A stretch of 64,000 bases of DNA from Aquanectria penicillioides (Eukaryota > Ascomycota > Sordariomycetes > Hypocreales > Nectriaceae), in assembly GCA_003415625.1 (NCBI GenBank), contig PYIU01000010.1, forward strand, positions 2,230,501-2,294,500. The letters run 5' to 3'. Made by a program: the position numbers and the translations under genes. The notes under the pieces are model-generated. The model saw only the letters and a program-made list of their open reading frames with translations. It had not been told where the DNA came from and ran no database searches. This document shows positions 11,161-21,682 of this stretch, piece after piece. How positions within the stretch are numbered: position 1 is the first letter of the stretch; each line of letters opens with the position of its first letter.

Positions 11161-13788
11161 TCAATACCTTTCAAGGACCCACTTCCATTGAGAGCCTTTG
11201 TCCATGGAGCTCAGCAACTTGATCTCCCCCCGTTTGACCGCAATGTACCTTTCCACAGACTCCTGCCCCAGGACACCGTACAATTCATAATCTTGCTCCA
11301 GCGCATACAGCGACTCATCTAATGTTGACGGCAACTTTTCTCTAATGTTCAAGCGTGCCCGTTGATCTCGAGAAAGCGAGGCCGGATCCTCGGTGCACTC
11401 TTTCCACAGCAACTCCTGTCTACTCATGATTCCGTCCAGGCCGGCGGACAAGATGGCCGCCATGGCCAAGTAAGGATTGGCCAAGCCGTCCATGCACTTG
11501 AGCTCCCAATGGCTGCCTTCAACCTTGCGCAGCGGCGTTTCCCGATTCTGAGTTCCCCATGTGATCCACGTACCGCCGGCCCAGCAGCCGTCAACGATTC
11601 TGGAGTAGCTGACGGGATTCGAGCACGTATAAGCCAGAAGCCCTGGAAGATGATTCAAAATACCAGCGTAAAATGGTTCGTAAACTTTTGGTTCGGATCC
11701 TCCAGGGGAGGAAATGGACATGTGGACGTGAGAAGCGGTTCCAGCAGCCTTGGCAAACGGCTTAGGATGAAGCGTCATCTTGTATCCGTGTGAATTGGCA
11801 CACCACGAAATGACTTGTCGGGCATATAGAAGCGTATCTACAGCATCCATGGGAGTCTGCGGAGGTAACACGATCTCGTACTGGCCAAAGGCGCTTTCTG
11901 GATGGGTCGTCTCGACATATATCCCAGCTTCGTCCAGCTTGGTGATGGCTTCCTCTACGACATCAGCAGCCTTGTTATGGTCAGCAGCTCCCAAGGCGCA
12001 CCAGGCATGCGCATCTCCGTCAAGCTTGTCGAACTCCCCAGGGCCGGCTCGTTGAAGGAGAACAAATTCGATCTCGAAGCCCAACAGGAATGTGAAGCCC
12101 TGCGATGATGCACGCTGCAACGTGTTTCGCAGCAGATTCCTCGGGCAAACAGTAACTGCTGATCCGTCTTTTTCTTTGAAATCCCCCATCAGCATAACGT
12201 GTCCCTTTCTCGGACCTCTTCGAAACGTTTTATAGTCTGCGCATAGATCCCACTCGCCTGCCGGGGAAAGACCAGCGACCATCTGATCGGTTTGAAGAAT
12301 CGCCAACGCAGCCTTGGAAACGCTGAATTTGAAGTCGTTTGTGGATTTTAGTGTGGATATCGCACGGCGGACCGGAATGATGCGGACTCTGGTGGTTCCA
12401 GTCATGTCGTGCCAGCATAAGCGCACGTACTGCACAGAATCATCAACGCTCAGCACCTTTACCAGCCCATTTGCGTTGTATACAGGCGATTCCGATTCAC
12501 TCTGGGATTCCGACAGCGGCGGCGAGTCCATTGAGAACGAGAGGTTATAGAGCTTGTTGGAATTGTGAAAGAGCATGCTCTCGACAAATCCAGTCGCTTG
12601 CTGCCAACTCAAGTCGCCCTTTTTCACGTACTCGCACAAGACCGTTTCAAAAGCCTCTCTGATCTGGATGACGGCGAGCAGATACGTCTCTGGAAACCAA
12701 TGTCCATCTGTGCTCCAGATAATCTTGGACGCAGGACAAAACTCCAACATTTGTCGAACAATCTTCTCTTGTCCATCTCGACTGATCATCGGGAACACCT
12801 CACCAATGTCTGCATACACGTTCTTGTACACCGTGGCCATGTATCCAGTCTCGCGGACAAAAGGATAGCCCGAGTGAAGCAACACTATCGGTACAGTGGG
12901 ATACCGCCTGGCGAATGGTTGTAGGTGGGCAGGAGATGACTGTGTTAGCGTGATATCATTGTCGCCAAGTCCTGTGTGGAACTGAATTGGCTTTGGATAC
13001 CGTGCACCAGATTCGCTGATGAGATTGGCAAGAAAATGAACAACGTATTCGTTGAGTCCTTCGTGCTGCAGTCTGGTGAATGCACTGGCATCTGCCTGTT
13101 GTCTGGCGCTATGAATTTGTCCAAAGGCAGCAACCGCTTTGTCGTGTTCCGGATCGTGAGGAATAGCAAGACCAGTCCGGTAGCAGATGGCCGACTTGAA
13201 CCCAACCACCACAGGATCGCGTATATCTTTGGAAAGGGTCTGCTCCAAGTTTTGAATAAATGAATCAAAGGCAGCCTCTGGCTCTGAATGCTCGGTGCAC
13301 GCCTGCTCAATCAAGTTGGTGGCCACATACTCGACCCGCACAATCCGTTTGGACTCGGCCGGGGTGAACTTGTCAAAGTAGTTGTACGCCTCGTTGTCGT
13401 CCACATTGCCCAGGTAGTCATCGACAAGAACGCTGTGAATGCCAGAGAGACATGTTTTGACCCAGGCTTCGTATTCACTCTTGTCCTGCCGCTTCCTCTC
13501 AATGACCGTCGTGACCACCTCCCATGTAGCCTCGCACCCGAGAGCCTTGGACAGTTGGTTCACGGCCCGAATGTGAGCTAGACTAGTTGGGGTATCACTG
13601 AGAGCACTGCCCTCGGCCTCGGTGGTAATGGCGAGCAAGGGGAGGGTGCTTGCAACAGCTGGGCGCAGCAACGGGTGTGCATGATTGTCAATTATGGGAG
13701 TTGTTCGCACAGCGCGGAGAAACGTCTCTTCATCATGTGCAGCCTGGGGACTCGTTTTCCCGGCGTCTGAATTATAGCAGACTGGCAT
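11161..13788 (-). CDS. FluG-like fusion of amidohydrolase and glutamine synthetase domains
   Basis: A single-exon gene of 875 residues, using the first in-frame ATG at 13788; the frame continues upstream only from a TTG. The N-terminal 400 residues are an amidohydrolase-2 domain: NHAHPLL near residue 34, a QFHTG strand, LLHSGYPF, YADIGEVF and a late WSTDGHW. The C-terminal half is a class I-type glutamine synthetase fold, with LLGFEIEF, a QYEIVLPPQTPM strand, a KMTLHPKPF segment and a SHVHMSISSPGG metal/ATP-binding stretch. This order is the FluG architecture. Aspergillus nidulans FluG is needed to make an extracellular sporulation signal; other fusions of this kind are linked to amine or gamma-glutamyl metabolism. 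The true reaction here is unknown. The ATP-grasp-like residues were not checked one by one. Confidence 0.9.
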   Translation of the reverse strand: MPVCYNSDAGKTSPQAAHDEETFLRAVRTTPIIDNHAHPLLRPAVASTLPLLAITTEAEGSALSDTPTSLAHIRAVNQLSKALGCEATWEVVTTVIERKRQDKSEYEAWVKTCLSGIHSVLVDDYLGNVDDNEAYNYFDKFTPAESKRIVRVEYVATNLIEQACTEHSEPEAAFDSFIQNLEQTLSKDIRDPVVVGFKSAICYRTGLAIPHDPEHDKAVAAFGQIHSARQQADASAFTRLQHEGLNEYVVHFLANLISESGARYPKPIQFHTGLGDNDITLTQSSPAHLQPFARRYPTVPIVLLHSGYPFVRETGYMATVYKNVYADIGEVFPMISRDGQEKIVRQMLEFCPASKIIWSTDGHWFPETYLLAVIQIREAFETVLCEYVKKGDLSWQQATGFVESMLFHNSNKLYNLSFSMDSPPLSESQSESESPVYNANGLVKVLSVDDSVQYVRLCWHDMTGTTRVRIIPVRRAISTLKSTNDFKFSVSKAALAILQTDQMVAGLSPAGEWDLCADYKTFRRGPRKGHVMLMGDFKEKDGSAVTVCPRNLLRNTLQRASSQGFTFLLGFEIEFVLLQRAGPGEFDKLDGDAHAWCALGAADHNKAADVVEEAITKLDEAGIYVETTHPESAFGQYEIVLPPQTPMDAVDTLLYARQVISWCANSHGYKMTLHPKPFAKAAGTASHVHMSISSPGGSEPKVYEPFYAGILNHLPGLLAYTCSNPVSYSRIVDGCWAGGTWITWGTQNRETPLRKVEGSHWELKCMDGLANPYLAMAAILSAGLDGIMSRQELLWKECTEDPASLSRDQRARLNIREKLPSTLDESLYALEQDYELYGVLGQESVERYIAVKRGEIKLLSSMDKGSQWKWVLERY

Positions 13789-15427
13789 CGTGTTTCCAGC
13801 TCGGCTCAGGGTGTCTGTCACTGGGCAAGAGGTTGGTTTTCGCAAAGAAAACCGCGTGTACGAGGGTCTGGAAGCACCTGAAAGTTGGGGAACCGACGGG
13901 AGACGTGGCTGGCCGAGCTACATAGTACGGCAGCTTTAGCACGACAATTTCGACGGGGCTGCGTAGCAATATGGCCATTTCACTAACCCTAGCTAAGCCC
14001 TGTGGGGCTTGTGTGCGAATGATATGTTTTCGATAACTCCCGGAACACTGGGTCTGTGAGCCATCGGATCACCAGAACTGCACATGGGTTGCTTAATCAC
14101 TTTATTTCTGTGGCCGTCCGTGACGACGCAAGGCCATGAAGCTATGACCTACGCAGGCCTCGCGATACCGAAGCTCGGAAGGGGGTTGCGTCGCACTGGT
14201 ATCTCAGGCTGCTGCCCCCATGTGCGGCTGGGTGGCAGGCATATCCCGTCCAGCGTGATAAGGCCGCAGGTTTCCACTGGTTCCGCTGTGGCGATGCGGA
14301 GAGACGATGATTTTACAGAGGGGAAGTGGAGGGGAAGCGGAGAGGAAGCAGAATTGAACATGCGATGCCTCTGTGTTCTCGCAGATTGTCAGGCCTAATG
14401 AGGAATAGCCAGCCCTTGGCTCAATCTGCCCAAGCACCGAATCACCGTTGCTCAACCGCATCTTCGCCGTGAGGTGCAAAATCAAGGTAGCTTGACGGCG
14501 ATAGGATGATCGGGGAAATACATACGGATATACTCGCCCCTTTCCCAAGAATCTGGTACCTATTGTGTTCCGGGTTCCATGACCTGGGGGGGGGGTTGGC
14601 AAATTAAGGGCCGTGAAAAGCCTTGGCCTCAATACCGGTACGTATGTACTCCGTACGTGTTTCGCTCTCGCAAGCTGGTGGCTTTTTTGTTCTCTCCTTC
14701 GTGTTTCTCATGTGCCGCTGAGCTGTTGGTTGATGGTTGCATGCTGCACGAATCGGGCGGGTCGACAAGCCATCTTCCCCTAGTGCAGCCGGGGAGCGGC
14801 AGGGGGACGCCATGGATGCTGGTTTTCCTTTGTCAACAGGCACTTCTGTGCTGTCATCCTTCAACCTTAGATTCTTTTAGGCTTTAATTGGCCTAAGCCG
14901 TCGACTACCGGGTCCCCGGCAGAGTAACAGGGGCGGGATCTGTAAACCAACCGCGGGAATTGCGGCAGCCGGGCCATGTCCTCTTTTCCTGGGTCGAGAA
15001 CAGGGCCTGGAGCAGAGTCTAGGGGCAGGGGCTATAAGACAGGGATCTCAGGCTTCCTGTTGGCCCCAACTACAGAGTACCCAAGGCACGAGCCCTCGTC
15101 GATCCTGAACCTGGTGGCATGTCTTGCTCAAGAAACTCGAGGCCGAGGCCGAACCCGCCACCCCGGTCGTGGGTGAACAGGAAATCGGGACATGGCTGAT
15201 GCATGTTCATGCTGATGCTGATGCTGATTCTGATGCTGTGCTTGTGCTTGTGCTTGTGCCTGAGCTCATGCCCGAGGTGCGTTTGCATGCCATGCCGCCT
15301 CTTTAACTTGGTGTTGCCATACCGGTACATGTGTGTGCGGACTTTGTTCTGAATCGTCAAGTTGTCAAAGACTATCCAACGTTGCTCGTGCCAGCAAAAG
15401 GAGCGTGTTCCGCATGCTGTCGTCAAG
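13789..15427. other. Long divergent promoter region
   Basis: About 1.6 kb between the divergently transcribed FluG-like gene and the rhodopsin-domain gene. It is GC-rich and has a run of about ten G near 14586-14595 and a short tandem repeat near 15208-15260. Open frames here have no recognisable content. It probably contains long 5' untranslated leaders or regulatory DNA for both genes. Confidence 0.45.
15208..15260. repeat. Short tandem repeat, GCTGAT units followed by GTGCTT units
   Basis: About four imperfect hexamers of GCTGAT are followed directly by about four of GTGCTT. It lies about 170-220 nt upstream of the rhodopsin-domain ATG, so probably in the 5' leader or promoter. Length variation between strains is likely for such a tract. 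Confidence 0.75.
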
Positions 15428-16834
15428 ATGATACTGCCGCGGGAGCACGAGACACCTTTCAACAAGGCGCCGCTCATTCGGGCCCTGGCGGCGCTGCTCA
15501 TGGTGATCACGATCCTCTCATCCGTCACCCGTATAGCCACGAGATTGGCCACCATCCGGAGTCTCAAGGTGGACGATGCACTTGTCATTGCTTCAACGGT
15601 AGGTTCCTTTTGCCTTTCCACAACATCTGTGCAATATGCTGACTTTCTAGGTCGTTGTTATCGCCCAGTCCATCACTGTGGTCGCTCAAGGTGCCTTGGG
15701 AATGGGCAAGATGAGTGGACTTTCCAGCAACCAAATTTCTGCCATTTTAAAGGTATCGACAGATTCAGTTGCGCCCAAAAATTCAAACCCCCTAACACCA
15801 GTTTCAAACAGGCCCAATACTCCTCCGATATCCTCTACATCATTGTGCTGCTTTTGGCCAAGATTTCCGCAACTCGGACCATCTGGGCTATGGCCCCTCG
15901 AGACAAGAGACGCTTGATATTAGCAACCGAAGGCTTCGTCGCATTGTGGGCCGTGTCTTCGATATGCACTGCAATGTTCCAGTGCTCGCTTCCGAGCCCG
16001 TGGGATTACATTAATGGCCAGTGCGTGAATCGGGTATGTTTGTTCAATGTGGTTACGAATGGTAGAGACACATGTCTGATGCTTAACAGGCTGCATTCTG
16101 GATTTATGTTGATGTTTTCAACATCGTGACCGATCTTGCAATTACAGGAATTCTGTTTGAGATGTTTATAAAGCTGAAAACATCAACTGCCAAGAAGGCA
16201 TTGGTGGTTGGTGTGTTTGGGTGCCGCGTCTTGTAAGTTGACTCTGCTTGCCATAGACCCAGGGTCAAACCAGGCATTTTGAAAGTCGTTGACCAACTCT
16301 CACAGCATTATTCCTGCCATCATCTGCCACATGCACTACTACAAACGCGCAGTCGACTCGACGAATCCCATGTTCGACATGTGGCCACCCACAGTAATAA
16401 CACAAGTCATCCAATGCATGAGTGTCATGGCAACCTGCATTCCCTACCTCAAGCCGTTCCTAGATAGCTTGGAATCAGGACACATGACGGCCGGAGATGC
16501 GCGCGGAACCAGAAGCAAGAGCAGCAACAGCAGAAGCAGAAGTGGTTACGCCACGGGCCAGACGTCCCAACCTCGAGCTAACACAGCTAGAGGAATTGCC
16601 TCCGTCGCAACCCTGGCCTCCAACGCTTCTTATCGACGCCAAAACTACGAAATGTTCGACATGGACAAGTATTCAGATCGCAAAACCAAAAACACCGTTA
16701 CGACTGCGTGCGAAGGCGGCGGTTCCTGGGATGGCGAGAGCCACACCAGCCAGACAGTCCTTGTCCAGCAGACTTTGCGCGTGGAAGTTGAGAACAGACC
16801 AGTGCCTCCTCAGGGGCCACCAAAGCCTGCATAG
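15428..16834 (+). CDS. Fungal rhodopsin-domain (SAT4-type) seven-helix membrane protein
   Basis: Five exons: 15428-15598, 15651-15752, 15812-16033, 16090-16232 and 16306-16834. Introns are 52-73 nt and all junctions keep frame, giving 388 residues. The ATG at 15428 is preferred; another in-frame start exists at 15362. The N-terminal two thirds contains the successive hydrophobic helices of the fungal rhodopsin domain family (PF20684-like), including the conserved LKVDD turn after helix one, a YSSDILYIIVLLLAKIS helix and an FNIVTDLAI helix. The C-terminal 120 residues are polar, Ser/Arg-rich and probably cytosolic. Known relatives include PTH11-like receptors and SAT4, but most have no assigned ligand. 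No CFEM domain precedes it. Confidence 0.87.
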
Positions 16835-18777
16835 TCACTGTTCACCTGTGCAGGTGGCATGCAATTTTAGGCACCGGGCCAATCCCCGGAACACTGGGCT
16901 TGATTGAGAAAGGACATCAAGGTAGAGAGAGAGCTCAGGAGAATGAATTTACGTGATGAAATCAGACAAGCCTTGCCACGACGAAAGAGACTTTTCGTGT
17001 AATTCCACCTTGCAGGTCACAAACAAGCTAGCTAGCTTCTCTTTCCTTATTTGTTCCATACCCATGCTTAATGACTAGGAAGCGGTATCACAGTCTCCAA
17101 CATGCTCTCAGCTGACAAGACATACGTCAGCAAATTAAGGCGGAAATCGCCAACGTTGAAAAAAACTCTTCAGCTTCAGGGTGTCGATCCGTGTTGCGCG
17201 GATAGCGCAGGTGAGCGGATCCTCAAAAGTGGAGCATCCCTCCTGAAGAAGGCCTGAGAGAAAGCCGTTGCCGAGACCCCAGCTTTGATGGCGTTTGCTA
17301 TCTTTCATTTTGCTGGTGTCGGTCTCGTATGGCGTCTGGATGATGGTGTTAGGGCGTGCGTTGTGGCGCCGTGGGTGCGCTGCATATCGTTGCAAGGGGA
17401 CGAGGACTGATTAGAGTCACGCCGTGAGAAGCTTGTAACGGCGCCCACACCGCCATGGGTGTTTTGCTTGGGATTCATGCAACAACGGTGAAAACTCCCT
17501 TTGCTAGAGGGCAACGCGTGGTTTACAAGAGCTGGTTCTGAACAGATTCAGCACGTGGCCCCCTACTCCGTAGACCTAGAGACTTTATTCAATACTGGTG
17601 ACAATTCCAGATGTAAACCGAGCAAATGCTCCTCTGCTATTGGCACATAGCACGGCGGGAGAAGCCGGGCCCAGCCAGACTGGTCGCGAGGTGGAGACTT
17701 GCTTCGCGTCCAATGCAGACATGGGACAGGGGATTCAGTTGAACCGACGGCCAACCAACAGACCAACCAAGCACCACTGCCGGCTGAAGCTTTGATAAGC
17801 CCGGGCTCGGAAGGCCCAATTTTGCAATGCAGGGCCATCATGCTTGCACACGGGATACTGTGTACGGAGCCGCGTATTGTCTGCAGAGAGCCGTTGGATC
17901 AAGACACTCCTCGGCGTGTATCACATCCCTGCCGCCGCTGCACTGCAGAGAGCGATCGGGCAACAGCTTCAGGGGTCCAGAAGCTTCCCTATTCCGGTCA
18001 CGCAACTATTGTACTTAGCATTCTCTGTTGCCTCCTTTTCCGCCTGGGGAGTCTATCATCCCGATCGAGCCACAACACAAGAGCTCATGTCGAGAAAACG
18101 TCGACGCCTGCAGCCACCTAATTACATGATAGCTTCCGCCCACGACGACGATCCACAACCGCAGGGATATGCCAGCTTTCTAGTCGTCGATCACCCCATT
18201 ACCCCGCATTAGGTATTGACCCCGATACACCCCCTTGATGGAGACTAAAGAGGAATCTTGGCCGTTTCGCTTTCCGGAGTCCCATCCGCAGTAGCACCTT
18301 GCAATGCCGGCTTGTTACCAACGCCAGCAGCATGGAAGAAACCCTGGAAGACACCTTACAGGCCATTCTGGCTGAGTCATCTCTTGGCTTGCAAGATAAA
18401 AAAGAAAAAAAAAGGTGACGCCCGGGCGTCGGAAGTTGCAGTTCGCCTCTCCTGGGTTTTCGATCTCCTGCATTGGTGGTGTCTGTGCCGAGAGGCTGAA
18501 ATTGCAAAGTCAGGTATTACGGTTCCCCGTCCTCCCTTGTCAACTTGTCCCCCCGTAAACACGAGGGGTTCGCCTACCTTGCCAGATCCTTACGCCGACG
18601 GCCTTTCCCGGTACTTAATAGCCGCCTCCGAGTGGTGGTGCTTTATCTCGTTGCAGGAACTTCTTCTCCTCACCATCACCCAATCCCCTGCAAGGCGTTT
18701 TGTTGGTGCCGACCATATTCCCGTTTCGTCTCTGAACTTCATCTGCTGGGCGTTGCAGAGCGCTTTTGGTCTTCAAG
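16835..18777. other. Intergenic region upstream of the APC permease
   Basis: About 1.9 kb with no gene I can support. Several overlapping frames (17135-18212) have mixed composition and no domain resemblance. A purine-rich tract near 18398-18413 and pyrimidine-rich DNA closer to 18778 fit a promoter and 5' leader of the permease gene. Confidence 0.4.
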
Positions 18778-20687
18778 ATGAGTATCCGACGGGAGAGCAA
18801 CGATCTCAGCGACATGACCCCGGGCAAGAGCTCGAACCCCGACGTTGAGCAAACCACTGGGGAATTTGATCGCGATGAGCTGGACCGCAAGCAACTGGCC
18901 AAGCTAGGCAAGAAGGCCGTCCTCAAGGTAGATATGCCATGCGCTAGACCACCTCTTGCTCAACGTCGAGACTGGAGACTAATCATGACTGTGTAGCGAA
19001 ACTTTCGTTTCCTGACTGTTCTGGGCTTCAGCTGTGCTATTCTCGTGACATGGGAGGGCACGCTCATGAACTTTGCGCCAGGTTTGGCAAACGGCGGCCC
19101 CGGCGGTCTCGTCTACGGCTTCATCTTTGTTTGGATCGGTAACCTCAGCGTCTTCTCAACCCTCTGTGAGCTTGTGTCTATCGCCCCCACAGCCGGTGGT
19201 CAGTACCACTGGGTGGCCATGCTGGCTCCTCGCTCGTGCTCAAAGTTCCTGAGTTACATCACGGGCTGGTTGACACTCGCTGGATGGCAAGGCACATCTG
19301 CCGCTGCTGGCTTCCTCACTGGCACCATGATCCAGGGCCTTGTCACGTTCATGGTTCCATCCTATGATGCCAAGACGTGGCAAGGAACGTTGATGCTGTG
19401 GCTGTGCATCTTCATTGCAGTCCTCATCAACACGCTCGTCAACTCCATGCTTCCAAAGCTTGAGGGAATGATCCTGATTCTACACATCATTGGGTTCTTT
19501 GCAATTCTAATCACTCTCGTCACGTTCGGCGCAAACGCTACCGCCTCTGAGGTCTTCCTCGAGTTCCGCAACGAAGGCATGTGGCCCTCTCAGGGCCTGT
19601 CGTGGTTTGTGGGATTGCTTGGTTGTGTGTTTTCTTTTGCTGGTAAGTGCCGAGATCCGACCGCTTACATGTCAAAACTAACAAGGGTCCCCAGGTGTCG
19701 ATTGCTCGTTCCACGTAAGACAACCTATTGCAGTCCATTCTCGGAACATTTGCATCCATCTCGCCGTGAACAAGATTACTAACCAAGCGTACAGATGTGT
19801 GAGGAGGTCCAAAATCCTTCCGTGGCCGTGCCTCAGTCCATAATGACCAGCATCGTAATCAACGGCTGCATGGGCCTCGCCATGGTTATCGCCATGCTCT
19901 ACAGCGCTACCGACATTGACGCAGCCATTAACTCTCCTACTGGCTACCCTTACATCGAGATCTTCTACCAAGCTACCGGATCCAAGGGTGGAACCGCTGC
20001 TATGACGGCCTTGATTATTCTAATGACCCTGTCTGCGATTGTTGGTGTCATTGCCGCTACCTCTCGCATGTTCTGGGCCTTTGCCAGAGATCGCGGTCTG
20101 CCATTCTGGCCCACCCTCTCCAAGGTACGAGATTTCCAGCGATCAAAAAAGTGTGCTATTCGAGTGAGCTCAACTCACGCTGCTCATAGGTTGACCCCTG
20201 GACCAACGTCCCCGTTTGGGCCATCGCCATCACCAGTATCATCGCGTGCCTCATCGGCCTCATCAACATTGGCTCTTCCGTTGTGTACAACGCCATCATC
20301 TCTGTCGCTGTCTCCGGTCTCTATTCGTCCTACCTCATGGCCGCGTCTCTCCTCCTCTACCGTCGTTGCGGCAAGGGCTACAAGATGCCCGATCCCAGCG
20401 CTCTTCCTGCATTGGCCGACACCACTGCTGTGGAAGGCCAAACTCTCGCCTGGGGCCCGTGGCACGTCCCTGGCACCTTCGGAATTATCAACAACTTATT
20501 TGCCTGTTGCTTCATGCTTATCGTCTGGTTCTTCAGCTTTTGGCCCCCTCAGACTCCTGCTGCCCCAGACTCGATGAACTATGCTTCACTGATGACTGGC
20601 GGTGTCACAGTTCTGAGCATTATTTACTATCTGCTCTGGGCAAAGAAGGAGTATAAGGGACCTCGCATGGAAGTTGATGCCAACTGA
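18778..20687 (+). CDS. APC-superfamily amino acid / GABA / choline-type permease
   Basis: Five exons: 18778-18927, 18997-19642, 19695-19714 (a 20-nt micro-exon), 19795-20124 and 20190-20687. All junctions keep frame, giving 547 residues. It has about twelve hydrophobic helices. The first carries the substrate/Na-like unwound motif near TWEGTLMNFAPGLANGGPGG, and the cytosolic loop CEEVQNPSVAVPQSI followed by RMFWAFARDRGLPFW is the hallmark of the fungal GABA/choline permease branch (Uga4/Hnm1-like). It acts at the plasma or vacuolar membrane to import amines or amino acids. The nearby FluG-like glutamine-synthetase fusion makes an amine-utilisation link possible but not shown. The exact substrate cannot be read from sequence. 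Confidence 0.92.
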
Positions 20688-21682
20688 TTTCAATGTTATA
20701 GGGTAGCACACCTAAAATTGTTAGACTGTAGGTAGTACCAAGCTTAATTACACATTGTCAATATTTCGACCTGAGCCTCCCCACCGGCGTTGCAATTTTA
20801 CCCAAGGGATATAATAGAGTATTAGACAATAGCTCGAAATGTCGACCTGCAAGTATATCGCTAGTCCTAAGTAAGCAGGTATCACTCCTAATACAATGGT
20901 CCCATTGGAATTTTCAGTTGTTTGCATCTTGGATCCTGGATGAAGATGATGTTGGGCAGGCGGATCTCATGCCTCGAGTCCTGTAGGGCAGACATATGAA
21001 TTTGTCCAGAATTTCTTTCTCGTATGTTCTTAATGTTTCAAAGCATCTTCTGGAAACTGCTTGCCTCAGATTAGGAACATCTGTTTCCCTGCGGTCCACC
21101 CAAAAGGGCGAGTAAATTATATCACTAAGTGCCTTCTAATAAGAGATGAATTGAGCCCTCTGTAGAGTGTCCATCAAGATGGATCCTATTAAATATTGTG
21201 GATCGGATCTAGTCCAAGAGGCTTGATAATATTCCATCCCTTTGTCAATTAATATACTAGAATTGATCCCGAGCGCCGTTGCAAGCCTTCTTTGCCGCTG
21301 TGCATAACATACGTCAGCTTTCTAGGTGGGCGAGGCTGTGAGAAGCCATGGATAATGTGGCCTAATTTGATCAGTTGCGTCAACAACAAATGTCAGAAAG
21401 GTGGCGTAAGTCACATGACAGTTACTTGATACCGTGTCACTGTCACTGCCTGCGTCCGAAATGATTGGAACTCGCATTAATTGGGTTTCATGCTGCACGA
21501 GCCTGAGCGCGACGTAGGCATCATTCGACAACTAGTTGAAACGCACACAGAACTTAGAAAGTGTGGTACAATTTGTTCTGATTTAACTCGCCACTTTGGA
21601 ACATTGATTTGCTGTTGAGTTTTCGAAACAATACATACCGGTGCAAGGCCTTGTAGAGCGGGGTCTGGCAAGGTATTTCGAG
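20688..21682. other. Intergenic region before the TPR-CHAT gene
   Basis: About 1 kb, moderately AT-rich, with only short frames lacking family resemblance. It contains the 3' end of the permease transcript and the promoter of the TPR-CHAT gene. The frame of the latter is open back to a GTG at 21641, so a small upstream exon cannot be excluded. Confidence 0.4.

Noticed and set aside
13789..13845. Extended N-terminus of the FluG-like protein
   Set aside because: The extra 19 codons start at TTG, while an ATG at 13788 gives a normal family start.
17135..18212. Cluster of overlapping frames on both strands as small genes
   Set aside because: All are short, overlap each other in different frames and show composition of GC-rich noncoding DNA.
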